This document shows positions 17,187 to 26,060 of a stretch of DNA of 64,000 bases, one piece after another. Both the position numbers and the translations under genes were made by a program. The DNA is taken from positions 400,027 through 464,026 of the forward strand of contig NZ_LNUP01000002.1 in NCBI RefSeq assembly GCF_001512295.1, given 5' to 3'. The DNA comes from Pseudomonas sp. EpS/L25 (GTDB lineage: Bacteria; Pseudomonadota; Gammaproteobacteria; Pseudomonadales; Pseudomonadaceae). Position 1 is the first letter of the stretch. Every line of letters begins with the position of its first letter. Under the pieces are notes generated by a model. It ran no database searches, had not been told where the DNA came from, and saw only the letters and a list, made by a program, of their open reading frames with translations.

Positions 17187-17936
17187 TCAGCGGGCCAGGG
17201 CGCGCTGCTCGCTGTGCCAATCCGCCCCCTCCAGACGAACAATCAGCAGCAGATCACCGGCATCCGGCGCCGCCACCAGGCACTGGCCGTCAGCCAGCCA
17301 GAAGGCGCTGCGCCCCACGCAGGCGTAGCCACCGGTCGGGGCATGATGATTGGCCAGAAGTACCGGCAACCCCAGCTCGCGGGCGTGCGCCGCCAGGCGG
17401 GCGCTGTCGGCCGGATAGCCCGTCGGCCCGATCACCGCCGAGACCAGGTAGACGTCGGCGCCCTGGGCCCTGGCTGCCTCGGCGTGGGCGCGGTGATTGC
17501 TGTCGGCGCAGATGGCCAGGGCGCAGCTCACGCCGTTCACCGGCAACGGGCTGCCGCCGGTGCCGGCCGAGAAGGGCGGCGCCTCGCCCGGATGCAGATA
17601 CTGCTTGGTGTGTACCTGGCAGCCGCCATCGGCGCCCAGGATCAAGGCGCCGATATGCAGGCCGGCGGGGCTGCGCACGGGGGCGCCGACGATGGCCGTG
17701 AGCCCCGCCGCGCGGCAGGCGTCGCGCAGGGGTTGCAGGCGGGCGTCGGCCGGGTCCAGCGTCAGCGCCTCGGCCAGGCTGGGTTCGTAGCCGGTCAGCG
17801 ACAGCTCGGGAAACAGCAGCAGATCCACCCCGGCCGCCGCTGCCGCGGCGATGAAGCCCAGGTGGATGCGCAGGTTGGCGGCGAGGTCCCCGGCGACCGA
17901 GGCGGATTGGGCAGCGGCGAGGGTCAGGGTCGGCAT
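17187..17936 (-). CDS. Carbon-nitrogen hydrolase (nitrilase superfamily)
   Basis: 249 residues with the complete catalytic triad: E in LLLFPELSLTGY, K in VHTKQYLHPGE and C in CALAICADSNH. The family hydrolyses amides or nitriles (omega-amidases, N-carbamoyl hydrolases and relatives). The ATG at 17936 follows AAGGA by 4 nt; the in-frame extension upstream runs through an intergenic palindrome cluster and is not coding. It stands alone, with no pathway genes beside it, so the substrate is open. Confidence 0.82.
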   Translation of the reverse strand: MPTLTLAAAQSASVAGDLAANLRIHLGFIAAAAAAGVDLLLFPELSLTGYEPSLAEALTLDPADARLQPLRDACRAAGLTAIVGAPVRSPAGLHIGALILGADGGCQVHTKQYLHPGEAPPFSAGTGGSPLPVNGVSCALAICADSNHRAHAEAARAQGADVYLVSAVIGPTGYPADSARLAAHARELGLPVLLANHHAPTGGYACVGRSAFWLADGQCLVAAPDAGDLLLIVRLEGADWHSEQRALAR

Positions 17937-17958
17937 CTTGGATCCTTGAGTGGGGTCT

Positions 17959-18143
17959 CCCTCACCCCGGCCCTCTCCGATGAGGAGAGGAGGCGTCAGG
18001 TGGGCCCGTAGCATGGAAAACCGCGCAGCGTTTTCCATCTGAGGCACTGGGGTTCGGATGGAGGAGATGAGTCTAAGGGGACAAGGTAGCGGTGTTTGCC
18101 CATCCCTCACCCCGGCCCTCTCCCTGAGGGAGAGGGGGAAAAG
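17959..18143. repeat. Cluster of intergenic palindromes
   Basis: CCCTCACCCCGGCCCTCTCC occurs twice (17959-17978 and 18104-18123). Each copy is followed by a GGAGAGG or AGGGAGAGGG arm that can pair back on the CCTCTCC arm. Between them lies a further dyad, ATGGAAAAC (18013-18021) and GTTTTCCAT (18030-18038). The cluster fills the gap between the nitrilase-family and bglX genes and probably acts as a repeated hairpin element. Confidence 0.7.
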
Positions 18144-18157
18144 CGCTGGGCCTGCCG

Positions 18158-20437
18158 CTACAACAGCGTGAAGCTTCCCTCACGCACCCGCTCCGAATCC
18201 AGACCGACCATCACCTTGAATTCGCCCGGCTCCGAGACCAGCTTGAGGTCGTTGTTGTAGAAGCGCAGGTCCGTCTCGGTGATGGGGAATTCCAGCTCGC
18301 GGCTCTCGCCGGGTTGCAGCATCACCTTCTGGAAGCCCTTGAGTTCCTTGACCGGACGCGCCAGGGAGGCGGTCACGTCGTGCAGATAGAGCTGCACGAC
18401 GGTGGCGCCGGCGCGGTCGCCGGTGTTCTGCACCTTGACCTTGGCGGTGAGGGTGTCGCCCTTCTTCAGGGTGGCACTGGACAGTTGCGGCGCCGAGACG
18501 TCGAAGGTGGTGTAGCTCAGGCCGTAGCCGAAGGGGTAGAGCGGGCCGTTGACGATGTCGAAGTAGCGCGAGGTGTACTTGTTCGGCTTGGCCGCGTCGA
18601 AGGGCCGGCCGCTGCTCAGGTGGTTGTAGTACAGCGGCACCTGGCCCACTTCGCGGGGGAAGGTCATGGTCAGCTTGCCCGAGGGATTGTGGTCGCCGAA
18701 CAGGACATCGGCCACGGCGTTGCCGCCCTCGGTGCCGGGGAACCAGGCTTCCAGCAGGGCGTCGGCCTGCTCCTGTTCCCACTCCAGGGCTAGCGGGCGG
18801 CCGTTCATCAAGACCAGCACCAGCGGCTTGCCGGTGGCCTTGAGCGCCTTGATCAGCTCGCGCTGGGTGTCGGGCACGCTGATGCGCGCGCGACTGGAAG
18901 CCTCGTGAGCCATGCCCTGGGACTCGCCGACCACGGCCACCACCACGTCGGCCTGGCGCGCGGCGGCCACCGCCTCGGCGATCATCTCGCCGGCGCTGCG
19001 AGTGTCCACGGCGACCGCGGGCTCGTAGGAGTTGAGGTAGGCCAGCACGTCGCGGTCGGCCAGCAGGTTGGCGCCCTTGGCATAGAGCACCCTGCCCTGG
19101 CCGGCCACGGCGTTCTCCAGGCCGCGGCGGATGGAAACGGCCTGGGCGGCCACGCCGGCGGCGGACCAGTTGCCCATGACGTCGCGCTGGCTGTCGGCCA
19201 ACGGACCGACCACCGCCAGGGTGGCGCCCTTGCGCAGCGGTAGCACGGCCTTCTCGTTCTTCAGCAGCACCAGGCTCTCGCGGGCCACCTGGCGCGCCTC
19301 GGCGCGGTGCAGCCGCGATTCGGCGTTGGTGTCGACCGGGTCCTGGCCCTGCAGCCGGCGATAGGGATCGTCGAACAGGCCCAGGCGGTACTTGGTCAGC
19401 AACATGTCGCGCACGGCCTGGTCGACCTCGGCCTGGGTCACCTTGCCGGCGGCCAGCAGCGCGGGCAGCTGCTTGCCGTAGACGTCGTCGTGCATGTTCA
19501 GCTCGACGCCGGCCTTGAGCGCCTGCTCGGCGGCGTCGCGGGTGTCCTTGGCCACGCCGTGCAGCACCAGTTCGTTGATGGCGCCGTGGTCGCTGATCAG
19601 CAGGCCCTTGTAGTTCCAGTCCTTGCGCAGCAGGTCCTGCAGCAGCCAGCGGTTGGCCGTGGCCGGGACACCGTTGATGCTGTTCAGCGCCACCATCACC
19701 GCCCCGGCACCGGCCTCGGCGGCGGCGCGATAGGGTGGCAGGTAGTCCTGCATGAGGCGCTGCGGACTCATGTCGACGTTGCTGTAGTCGCGCCCGGCTT
19801 CCACGGCGCCGTAGCCGCCGAAGTGCTTGATGCTGGCCATGAGGCTGTCGGGGGCGCGCAGGTCGTTGCCTTGATAGGCGTGCACCAGGGTGGCGCCGAT
19901 GCGCGAGGTCAGCCAGGTGTCCTCGCCGAAGGTCTCCGAGGCACGGCCCCAACGCGGTTCGCGGGTCACGTCGACGGTGGGGGAAAAGGTCAGGTCGAGG
20001 CCGTCGGCGGCCGCCTCGATGGCCGAGATACGCGCGCTGGTGGCGATGGCGTCGAGATTCCAGGTGCTGGCCAGGCCCAGGTTGATGGGGAAGATGGTGC
20101 GCATGCCGTGGATGACGTCATAGGCGTAGAACAGCGGGATCTTCAGCCGGCTGTGGGCGACCTGGTCCTGCATCTGGCGGATGTCGGGACGGGTCACGGT
20201 GTTGAACATGGCGCCCACCTTGCCGGCGCGGATGTCCGCCATGATGGCTTCCTTGGGGTAGTCCGGGCCCACGCTCACCAGGTTGAGCTGGCCGATCTTC
20301 TCTTCCAGGGTCATCTTCGCCAGCAGGGCGTCGACGTAAACACGCGCCGGATCGGCGTCCTGCGCCGCGGCGAAGGTGACGGTGGCGGCCAGTCCCAGGC
20401 CGAGCATGAGTGCGGTGAGGCGCGGTGCGTTCGACAT
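18158..20437 (-). CDS. bglX: Periplasmic beta-glucosidase, GH3 family
   Basis: 759 residues starting at MSNAPRLTALMLGLGLAATV, a Sec signal peptide ending near FAAAQ. The GH3 barrel carries the nucleophile aspartate in LISDHGAINELV (near residue 283). The alpha/beta sandwich domain (AVVGPLADSQRDVMGNWS) and a C-terminal fibronectin-III-like domain (VQNTGDRAGATVVQLYL) follow in the BglX order and at BglX length. It releases terminal beta-glucose in the periplasm. A GGGGAA motif sits just before the ATG. It lies 146 bp behind the glucarate dehydratase on the same strand, but separate promoters are likely. Confidence 0.92.
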   Translation of the reverse strand: MSNAPRLTALMLGLGLAATVTFAAAQDADPARVYVDALLAKMTLEEKIGQLNLVSVGPDYPKEAIMADIRAGKVGAMFNTVTRPDIRQMQDQVAHSRLKIPLFYAYDVIHGMRTIFPINLGLASTWNLDAIATSARISAIEAAADGLDLTFSPTVDVTREPRWGRASETFGEDTWLTSRIGATLVHAYQGNDLRAPDSLMASIKHFGGYGAVEAGRDYSNVDMSPQRLMQDYLPPYRAAAEAGAGAVMVALNSINGVPATANRWLLQDLLRKDWNYKGLLISDHGAINELVLHGVAKDTRDAAEQALKAGVELNMHDDVYGKQLPALLAAGKVTQAEVDQAVRDMLLTKYRLGLFDDPYRRLQGQDPVDTNAESRLHRAEARQVARESLVLLKNEKAVLPLRKGATLAVVGPLADSQRDVMGNWSAAGVAAQAVSIRRGLENAVAGQGRVLYAKGANLLADRDVLAYLNSYEPAVAVDTRSAGEMIAEAVAAARQADVVVAVVGESQGMAHEASSRARISVPDTQRELIKALKATGKPLVLVLMNGRPLALEWEQEQADALLEAWFPGTEGGNAVADVLFGDHNPSGKLTMTFPREVGQVPLYYNHLSSGRPFDAAKPNKYTSRYFDIVNGPLYPFGYGLSYTTFDVSAPQLSSATLKKGDTLTAKVKVQNTGDRAGATVVQLYLHDVTASLARPVKELKGFQKVMLQPGESRELEFPITETDLRFYNNDLKLVSEPGEFKVMVGLDSERVREGSFTLL

Positions 20438-20449
20438 CTTCCCCAAATT

Positions 20450-20506
20450 CCCTGTACGTCTTTTCTCGTTGTTCTGGCACTGCTGTGCGTCGCCGATTGT
20501 ACAGGG
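20450..20506. promoter_or_regulatory. Widely spaced inverted repeat upstream of bglX
   Basis: CCCTGTAC (20450-20457) and GTACAGGG (20499-20506) form a perfect 8-bp inverted repeat 41 nt apart in the bglX leader. It could be a paired operator half-site arrangement; no regulator is assigned. Confidence 0.3.
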
Positions 20507-20583
20507 CGAAGGGTGGGGCACCAGAGCCGTCGACGGCCGGCGCGGGGCCGGTCGTCAGGGACCGGGCGGGTAGCGAAGTCGCT

Positions 20584-21861
20584 CTAGAAGCGTGGCTTGC
20601 GAGTCTCCCAGTCCGGCTGGTACTTGCGCATCTGGCGCACGTCGTCGCGGCTGCGGATGTCGATGGAGAGGAACTGCTCGTGCAGCTTGGCGAGCTGGTC
20701 CTGATCCAGCTCCACGCCCAGGCCGGGGGCGTCGCTGATCGCCACGCAGCCATTCCTGATCGGCAGCTTGCCGCCCTGGATGACTTCCTCGTCCGCTTCC
20801 TGCCAGGGGTAGTGGGTGTCGCAGGCGTAGGCGAGGTTGGGTACCGCGGCCGCTACATGGGTCATGGCCATGAGGCTGATGCCCAGGTGCGAGTTGGAAT
20901 GCATGGACACGCCCAGGCCGAAGGTGTCGCACAGCCGGGCGAGGATCTGGGTGTCCCTCAGGCCGCCCCAGTAATGATGGTCGGCCAGCACGATCTGCAC
21001 GCTGTTCTGGGCCACGCTGCGGCGGAATTCGTCGAAGTCGGTGACCACCATGTTGGTGGCCAGGGGAATGCCGGTGCGCCGGTGCAGTTCGGCCATGCCG
21101 TCCAGGCCCGGGGTCGGGTCCTCGTAGTACTGCAGGTCGTCCTTGAGTACCTCGGCGATGCGCAGTGAGGTCTCCAGCGACCAATTGCCGTTCGGATCGA
21201 TGCGCAGCGGCGTCTCCGGGAAGGCCTGGCGCAGCGCCTTGATGCAGGCCGCCTCGTGGTCCGGGCCGAGCAGGGTACCGGCCTTGAGCTTGATGCTCTG
21301 GAAGCCGTTCTCCTCGATCATCCGCGCCGCCTGGGCCACCACCTGCGCGGGGCTGATGGCTTCGCCCCAGCGATCGGGCGGGTAGGGCGCATCGATGTGC
21401 TCGGCGTACTTGAGGAACAGGTAGGCGCTGAAGGGCACCTCGCGGCGGACCGCGCCGCCGAGCAGCTCCACCAGGGGAATGCCCAGGGAGCGCGCCTGCA
21501 GGTCGAGAAAGGCTACCTCGAAGGCGGAATAGGCATTGGCCACCTGCTTGCTCGGATGGGAGCCGGGCGCCAGCTCGGCGCCGGCCACCACGCCACCGGC
21601 GAGCCCCGCGACGGTGTCCACCACCCGGGCGCGCAGGCCATTGAGGTCCCAGGCGGAAAGGCCGACCAGGCTGCTTTCCATGGCCTTCAGCACCGCCAGC
21701 ACCGGGGCGTCGCCGTAGCTTTCGCCGAGGCCGACGTAGCCATTGTCGCCTTCCACCTCGATGATGGATCTCAGCGCATAGGGTTCGTGGATACCGCTGG
21801 CATTGAGCAGCGGGGCATCGCGAAAGGCGATGGGGGTGACGGTGATGCGTTTGATCTTCAC
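20584..21861 (-). CDS. gudD: Glucarate dehydratase
   Basis: 425 residues from a GTG start chosen because AGGAG lies 7 nt upstream; an in-frame ATG at 21906 would fall inside an operator and lacks a binding site. Catalytic elements of the glucarate dehydratase subgroup are present: SIKLKAG, RIDPNGNW, YYEDPT, ADHHYWGG and HSNSHLGIS. It dehydrates D-glucarate or L-idarate to 5-keto-4-deoxyglucarate. The operator at 21901 is shared with the talarate/galactarate region, so both diacid dehydratases are probably co-regulated. No aldolase or dehydrogenase for the next step is in the window. Confidence 0.9.
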   Translation of the reverse strand: MKIKRITVTPIAFRDAPLLNASGIHEPYALRSIIEVEGDNGYVGLGESYGDAPVLAVLKAMESSLVGLSAWDLNGLRARVVDTVAGLAGGVVAGAELAPGSHPSKQVANAYSAFEVAFLDLQARSLGIPLVELLGGAVRREVPFSAYLFLKYAEHIDAPYPPDRWGEAISPAQVVAQAARMIEENGFQSIKLKAGTLLGPDHEAACIKALRQAFPETPLRIDPNGNWSLETSLRIAEVLKDDLQYYEDPTPGLDGMAELHRRTGIPLATNMVVTDFDEFRRSVAQNSVQIVLADHHYWGGLRDTQILARLCDTFGLGVSMHSNSHLGISLMAMTHVAAAVPNLAYACDTHYPWQEADEEVIQGGKLPIRNGCVAISDAPGLGVELDQDQLAKLHEQFLSIDIRSRDDVRQMRKYQPDWETRKPRF

Positions 21862-21876
21862 GCGCAGACTCCTGGA

Positions 21877-21905
21877 CTTATAGTTGTGTTGGTCTTTGTC
21901 AGTCA
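21877..21905 (-). promoter_or_regulatory. Probable promoter of gudD
   Basis: On the minus strand TGACTG (21905-21900) and TATAAG (21882-21877) are 17 nt apart. The -35 box is weak and overlapped by the palindromic operator, which would let a repressor block it. Confidence 0.5.
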
Positions 21906-21915
21906 TCGTATGACT
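21901..21915. promoter_or_regulatory. 15-bp sugar-acid operator (copy 2)
   Basis: AGTCATCGTATGACT is the exact reverse complement of the site at 11264-11278. It overlaps the -35 box of gudD, consistent with repression. Confidence 0.7.
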
Positions 21916-22044
21916 AGTGATGTCGATCTTCAACCGGAAAGAAGAGCCAGCGTTCCAGCCGGACGACCGCGCATCGCATCGGACTTGCTCGTGTCGGTCG
22001 GGGCTGGATAAATAGCCAGCCGCCTACCTGCTTGCCCGTTTCGC

Positions 22045-23706
22045 ATGAAAGCTCCGCTCGAAGATCCCCTCTACTATCTGCACAACTTCCAGCGGGTACT
22101 GGACTGGGTCGCCCTGCGCTATCCCGATCTGCTCGACGATCGCGAACAAGGCTTCATCGCCGCCTTCGCCGACTTGCCGCAGCCCTCCCGCGCGCTGCTG
22201 GTGCGCCTGGTGATGCGCAAGGGCGAGGTGTTCCGCGCCAGCAAGCTGGTCTACGGCGAGATCGGCTGCCCCCGCGCCGCGGCAGAGCCCCTGGTGACCC
22301 TCGGCTGGCTGCTGGCCGACCCCGAATTGCACCTGATCGAGCTCTTCGCCCTGCTGCGCAAGGAGGAGTTGCTCGGCTGCTTCGGTGCCCGGCTGCCCAA
22401 GGCCGGGCGCAAGGAAGACTGGCTGGCCCTCCTGGACGTTGAGCAGACCACCCCCCTGGCCTTCAGCGGCTGGACCGGCCCGGTGCCCGAGCTGGTGGCG
22501 GAGGGTGTCTGGCGGCTGACGCTGATGGACCTCTGCGACCGCCTGCGCCTGCTGTTCTTCGGCAACCTGCACCAGGACTGGACCGACTTCGTGCTGGCCG
22601 ACCTGGGTATCTTCCAGTACGAGACGGTGGCCTTCAGTCCCGAATCCCGCGCCTTTGGCCAGCGTCACGAGGTGGATGCCTATCTGCACATCCAGCGCTG
22701 CCGCCAGGCGCTGCGCGATGGGCTGCCAGCCGCGGAGCTGCTGCCGCTGTTGCCCGCCGAGCGCTTCGCCAATACCTGGCTGGAATTGCGTCGGGGCAAG
22801 CTGCTCCACGAACTGGCACAGCACCACGAACGCCTCGGCGAACTGGCCCAGGCGCAGGCGCTCTATGCCGCCTCGGCGCACCCTGAGTCGCGCATCCGCG
22901 CCCTGCGTATGCTCGAACGGCTGGAGGACTGGCCCGCCGCCCAGGCGCTGGCGGAAGCCATCGTCGCTGCCCCAGCCCATGACGCCGAGCGCCAGCAGGT
23001 GGCGCGCATCCTGCCGCGGCTGGTGCGCAAGCAGGGCGGTCCGCCCAACAGGCGCCGCCCGGCCAGCCCGGTGGAGCGCCTCGATTTCGAATTGGTCAAC
23101 GATGGCCTGCGCCGGGTCGAGTGGCTGGTGCGCGAGCACCTGGGTCGCGACGAGGCGCCGGTGCACTACGTGGAAAACACCCTGCTCACCAGCCTGTTCG
23201 GCCTGCTGTGCTGGGACGCCGTCTTTCTGGCCATCCCCGGCGCCTTCTTCCACCCCTACCAGCGCGAGCCGGCCGACCTGCGCCTGCCGGGTTTTCGCGA
23301 GCGGCGCGCCGAGGCTTTCGCCACCTGCCTGGCGCGGCTCGACGATGGCTCCTATCCAGCGGTGATCCGCGAGCGCTTCGCCGGCAAGCGCGGCCTGGCC
23401 TCGCCTTTCGTCGCCTGGGGTATCTTGAGCAGCGAACTGCTCGACCAGGCCCTGGCCTGCCTGCCGGCACAGCATCTGCGGCTGTGCTTCGAGCGGCTGC
23501 TGGAAGACCCTGAAAACAACCGCACCGGCTTGCCCGACCTGATCCAGTTCTGGCCGGCGGAAGGCCGCTACCGGATGATCGAGGTCAAGGGCCCGGGCGA
23601 CCGCCTGCAGGACAACCAGCGCCGCTGGCTGGACTTCTTCGCCGCCCATGACATCCCGGTCAGCGTCTGCCACGTGCAGTGGCAGGCGGCCGCGACCCCC
23701 GCATGA
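22045..23706 (+). CDS. FAN1-type structure-specific nuclease (VRR-NUC)
   Basis: 553 residues. The C-terminus carries the VRR-NUC active site: GLPDLIQF (near 495), MIEVKGPGDRL (near 512) and DNQRRWLDFF, i.e. the PD...ExK...Q pattern. The central region is alpha-helical and TPR-like (LAQAQALYAASAHPESRIRALRMLERL), and the N-terminal part is the SAP-like DNA-binding region of FAN1. Bacterial FAN1, studied in P. aeruginosa, cleaves 5' flaps and unhooks interstrand crosslinks. Its stop overlaps the start of an iron-sulfur helicase (ATGA), so the two are translated together. Confidence 0.88.
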   Translation: MKAPLEDPLYYLHNFQRVLDWVALRYPDLLDDREQGFIAAFADLPQPSRALLVRLVMRKGEVFRASKLVYGEIGCPRAAAEPLVTLGWLLADPELHLIELFALLRKEELLGCFGARLPKAGRKEDWLALLDVEQTTPLAFSGWTGPVPELVAEGVWRLTLMDLCDRLRLLFFGNLHQDWTDFVLADLGIFQYETVAFSPESRAFGQRHEVDAYLHIQRCRQALRDGLPAAELLPLLPAERFANTWLELRRGKLLHELAQHHERLGELAQAQALYAASAHPESRIRALRMLERLEDWPAAQALAEAIVAAPAHDAERQQVARILPRLVRKQGGPPNRRRPASPVERLDFELVNDGLRRVEWLVREHLGRDEAPVHYVENTLLTSLFGLLCWDAVFLAIPGAFFHPYQREPADLRLPGFRERRAEAFATCLARLDDGSYPAVIRERFAGKRGLASPFVAWGILSSELLDQALACLPAQHLRLCFERLLEDPENNRTGLPDLIQFWPAEGRYRMIEVKGPGDRLQDNQRRWLDFFAAHDIPVSVCHVQWQAAATPA

Positions 23707-25976
23707 GCTATCGCATCGCCGTTCGCGCCCTCTGCGAATTCACCGCCAAGGCCGGCGATCTGGACCTCAGGTTCACCCCGTCGCCCACCGCCCTGGAAGG
23801 CATCGAGGGCCACCAGCGGGTGGCGGCGCGGCGCGGACCCGACTATGAGCGCGAGGTCAGCCTGCAGGGCGAGTTCGAGGACCTGCAGGTGCGCGGCCGC
23901 GCCGATGGCTTCGACGCTGCCGCCAAGCGCCTGGAAGAGATCAAGACCCACAGGGGCAGCCTGGAGCGCCAGCCGGGCAATCACCGCCAGTTGCACTGGG
24001 CCCAGGCCAAGGTCTATGGCCATCTGCTCTGCCAGAGCCGCGAGCTGCCTGGGTTGACCCTGGCGCTGGTCTATTTCGACATTGGCACGGGTGCCGAGAC
24101 CGTCCTCACCGAGCAGTGGACGGCCGCGGACCTGGCCGCGCATTTCGACTTGCAGTGTTCGCGCTTTCTCGCCTGGGCGCGCCAGGAACTGGCCCATCGC
24201 GCCACGCGTGACCTGGCCCTGGCGACCCTGGCCTTTCCCCATCCCGACTTTCGCCACGGCCAGCGGCCCCTGGCCGAAGCCGTCTACAAGGCCGCCAGCG
24301 TCGGCTGCTGCCTCTTGGCCCAGGCGCCCACCGGCATCGGCAAGACGGTGGGCACCCTGTTCCCGTTGCTCAAGGCCATGCCCCGGCAGAACCTCGACCG
24401 CCTGTTCTTCCTGGCCGCCAAGACCCCTGGCCGCGCCCTGGCCCTGCACGGTCTCGAGACCCTGGCCGCGCCGGTGCGGGTGCTGGAGCTGGTGGCGCGG
24501 GACAAGGCCTGCGAGCACCCGGAGCTGGCCTGTCATGGCGAATCCTGCCCGCTGGCGCGCGGCTTCTACGACCGCCTGCCGGCCGCCCGCGCCGCCGCCC
24601 TGGCCGAACCCACGCAGTTGACTCGCGAGCGGGTACGGGAGACGGCCCTGGCGCATGAGGTCTGCCCCTACTACCTGGCCCAGGAACTGGCGCGCTGGAG
24701 CGACGTGGTGGTGGGCGACTACAACTACTACTTCGACGGCAGCGCCATGCTCCATGCCCTGGCCCAGACCCAGGAGTGGCGGGTCGGGGTGCTGGTGGAC
24801 GAAGCCCACAACCTGCTCGACCGCGCCCGCGGCATGTACAGCGCCAGCCTCGACCAACGCCGTCTGGCGGCCGGCAGGGCGGTGGCGCCGCCGGCCATCG
24901 CCAAGGGGCTGCAGGCGCTCAATCGCGAATGGAATCGCCTGCACAAGGAGCAACGGGTCGACTACCAGGTACAGCTGGAATTGCCCGCTGCCTTCCTGAC
25001 CGCGCTGCAACGGGTGGTAGGCCTGCTCACCGAGCACTTCGGTGAATCCGGGCAGCCGCCGGCGCCGGAGCTGCAGACGCTGTTCTTCGACCTGCTGCAG
25101 TTCATGCGCCTGGGCGAGACCTTCGGCGATCACTCGCTGTTCGACGTCACCCTGCTCAAGGGTCGCGGCAAGGCGCAGTCGCAACTCCATCTGCGCAACC
25201 TGGTGCCGGCGCCCTTCGTCGGCCCGCGGCTGGCGGCGGCCCACAGCTGCACCCTGTTCTCCGCCACCCTGACGCCAGCGCATTTCCATCGCGACCTGCT
25301 CGGGGTGCCGGCCGGCAGTGCCTGGGTCGATGTCGCCTCGCCCTTCGCTGCCGAGCAGCTGGAGGTGCGCCTGGTGCGCCTCTCTACCCGCTACGCCGAC
25401 CGTGCTGCGTCGCGGGTGCCCATCGCCGCCCTGATCGCGGCGCGCTATCGCCAGCGGCCGGGCAACTACCTGGCCTTCTTCAGCAGCTTCGACTATCTCG
25501 ATCAGGTGGCCGAGGCCCTGGCCGAGCGGGCGCCCGAGGTCCCCCAGTGGCGCCAGGCCCGCGGCATGGACGAAGCCGCTCGCCAGGCCTTTCTCGAGCG
25601 CTTCCGGGCCGACGGTCGCGGCATCGGTTTCGCCGTGCTCGGCGGCAGCTTCGGCGAAGGCATCGACCTGCCCGGCGACCGCCTGATCGGCGCTTTCGTC
25701 GCCACCCTCGGCCTGCCCCAGCTCAATCCGGTCAACGAACAGCTGCGCCAGCGCCTGCAACGGCGCTTCGGCGACGGCTATCGCTACGCCTATCTCTATC
25801 CGGGCCTGCAAAAGGTCATCCAGGCCGCCGGCCGGGTGATCCGCACCGTGCAGGATCGCGGCTGCCTCTATCTCATCGACGATAGATTCACCCAACCCGA
25901 GGTCAGGGCGCTGCTGCCGAGCTGGTGGCAGGTGGAGGAGGGGGCGGTGCCCACGGTCGAGCCTGCACCGGCTTGA
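23703..25976 (+). CDS. XPD/DinG-like iron-sulfur DNA helicase with N-terminal nuclease-like domain
   Basis: 757 residues. Walker A APTGIGKT is near residue 208, and VLVDEAHNLLDRA is the DEAH box near 365. Four cysteines between them (KAC, LAC, ESCPLA, EVCPYY; about 269-320) match the [4Fe-4S] cluster of XPD/DinG helicases. Motif VI lies near QAAGRVIRTVQDRG. The N-terminal ~150 residues carry a PD-(D/E)XK-like pattern (GRADGFDAAAKRLEEIKTH), suggesting a fused nuclease or DNA-end domain. It overlaps the FAN1-type gene by 4 bp, pointing to a common repair task, probably 5'-3' unwinding of crosslinked or flapped DNA (inference). Confidence 0.85.
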   Translation: MSYRIAVRALCEFTAKAGDLDLRFTPSPTALEGIEGHQRVAARRGPDYEREVSLQGEFEDLQVRGRADGFDAAAKRLEEIKTHRGSLERQPGNHRQLHWAQAKVYGHLLCQSRELPGLTLALVYFDIGTGAETVLTEQWTAADLAAHFDLQCSRFLAWARQELAHRATRDLALATLAFPHPDFRHGQRPLAEAVYKAASVGCCLLAQAPTGIGKTVGTLFPLLKAMPRQNLDRLFFLAAKTPGRALALHGLETLAAPVRVLELVARDKACEHPELACHGESCPLARGFYDRLPAARAAALAEPTQLTRERVRETALAHEVCPYYLAQELARWSDVVVGDYNYYFDGSAMLHALAQTQEWRVGVLVDEAHNLLDRARGMYSASLDQRRLAAGRAVAPPAIAKGLQALNREWNRLHKEQRVDYQVQLELPAAFLTALQRVVGLLTEHFGESGQPPAPELQTLFFDLLQFMRLGETFGDHSLFDVTLLKGRGKAQSQLHLRNLVPAPFVGPRLAAAHSCTLFSATLTPAHFHRDLLGVPAGSAWVDVASPFAAEQLEVRLVRLSTRYADRAASRVPIAALIAARYRQRPGNYLAFFSSFDYLDQVAEALAERAPEVPQWRQARGMDEAARQAFLERFRADGRGIGFAVLGGSFGEGIDLPGDRLIGAFVATLGLPQLNPVNEQLRQRLQRRFGDGYRYAYLYPGLQKVIQAAGRVIRTVQDRGCLYLIDDRFTQPEVRALLPSWWQVEEGAVPTVEPAPA

Positions 25977-25981
25977 AGGCT

Positions 25982-26045
25982 ATCGCGGCCATGGGCCGCT
26001 CCTACGGTGGTGTCCGTACCCGTAGGAGCGGCCCATGGCCGCGAT
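25982..26045. repeat. REPIN 1
   Basis: Two perfect 26-bp inverted arms (25982-26007 and 26020-26045) around a 12-nt loop. The arm begins ATCGCGGCCATGGGCCGCTC and ends CTACGG. The same REP core recurs at 48673, 53873 and 62921. Confidence 0.92.
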
Positions 26046-26060
26046 CCGCAGAGGAGCCGC

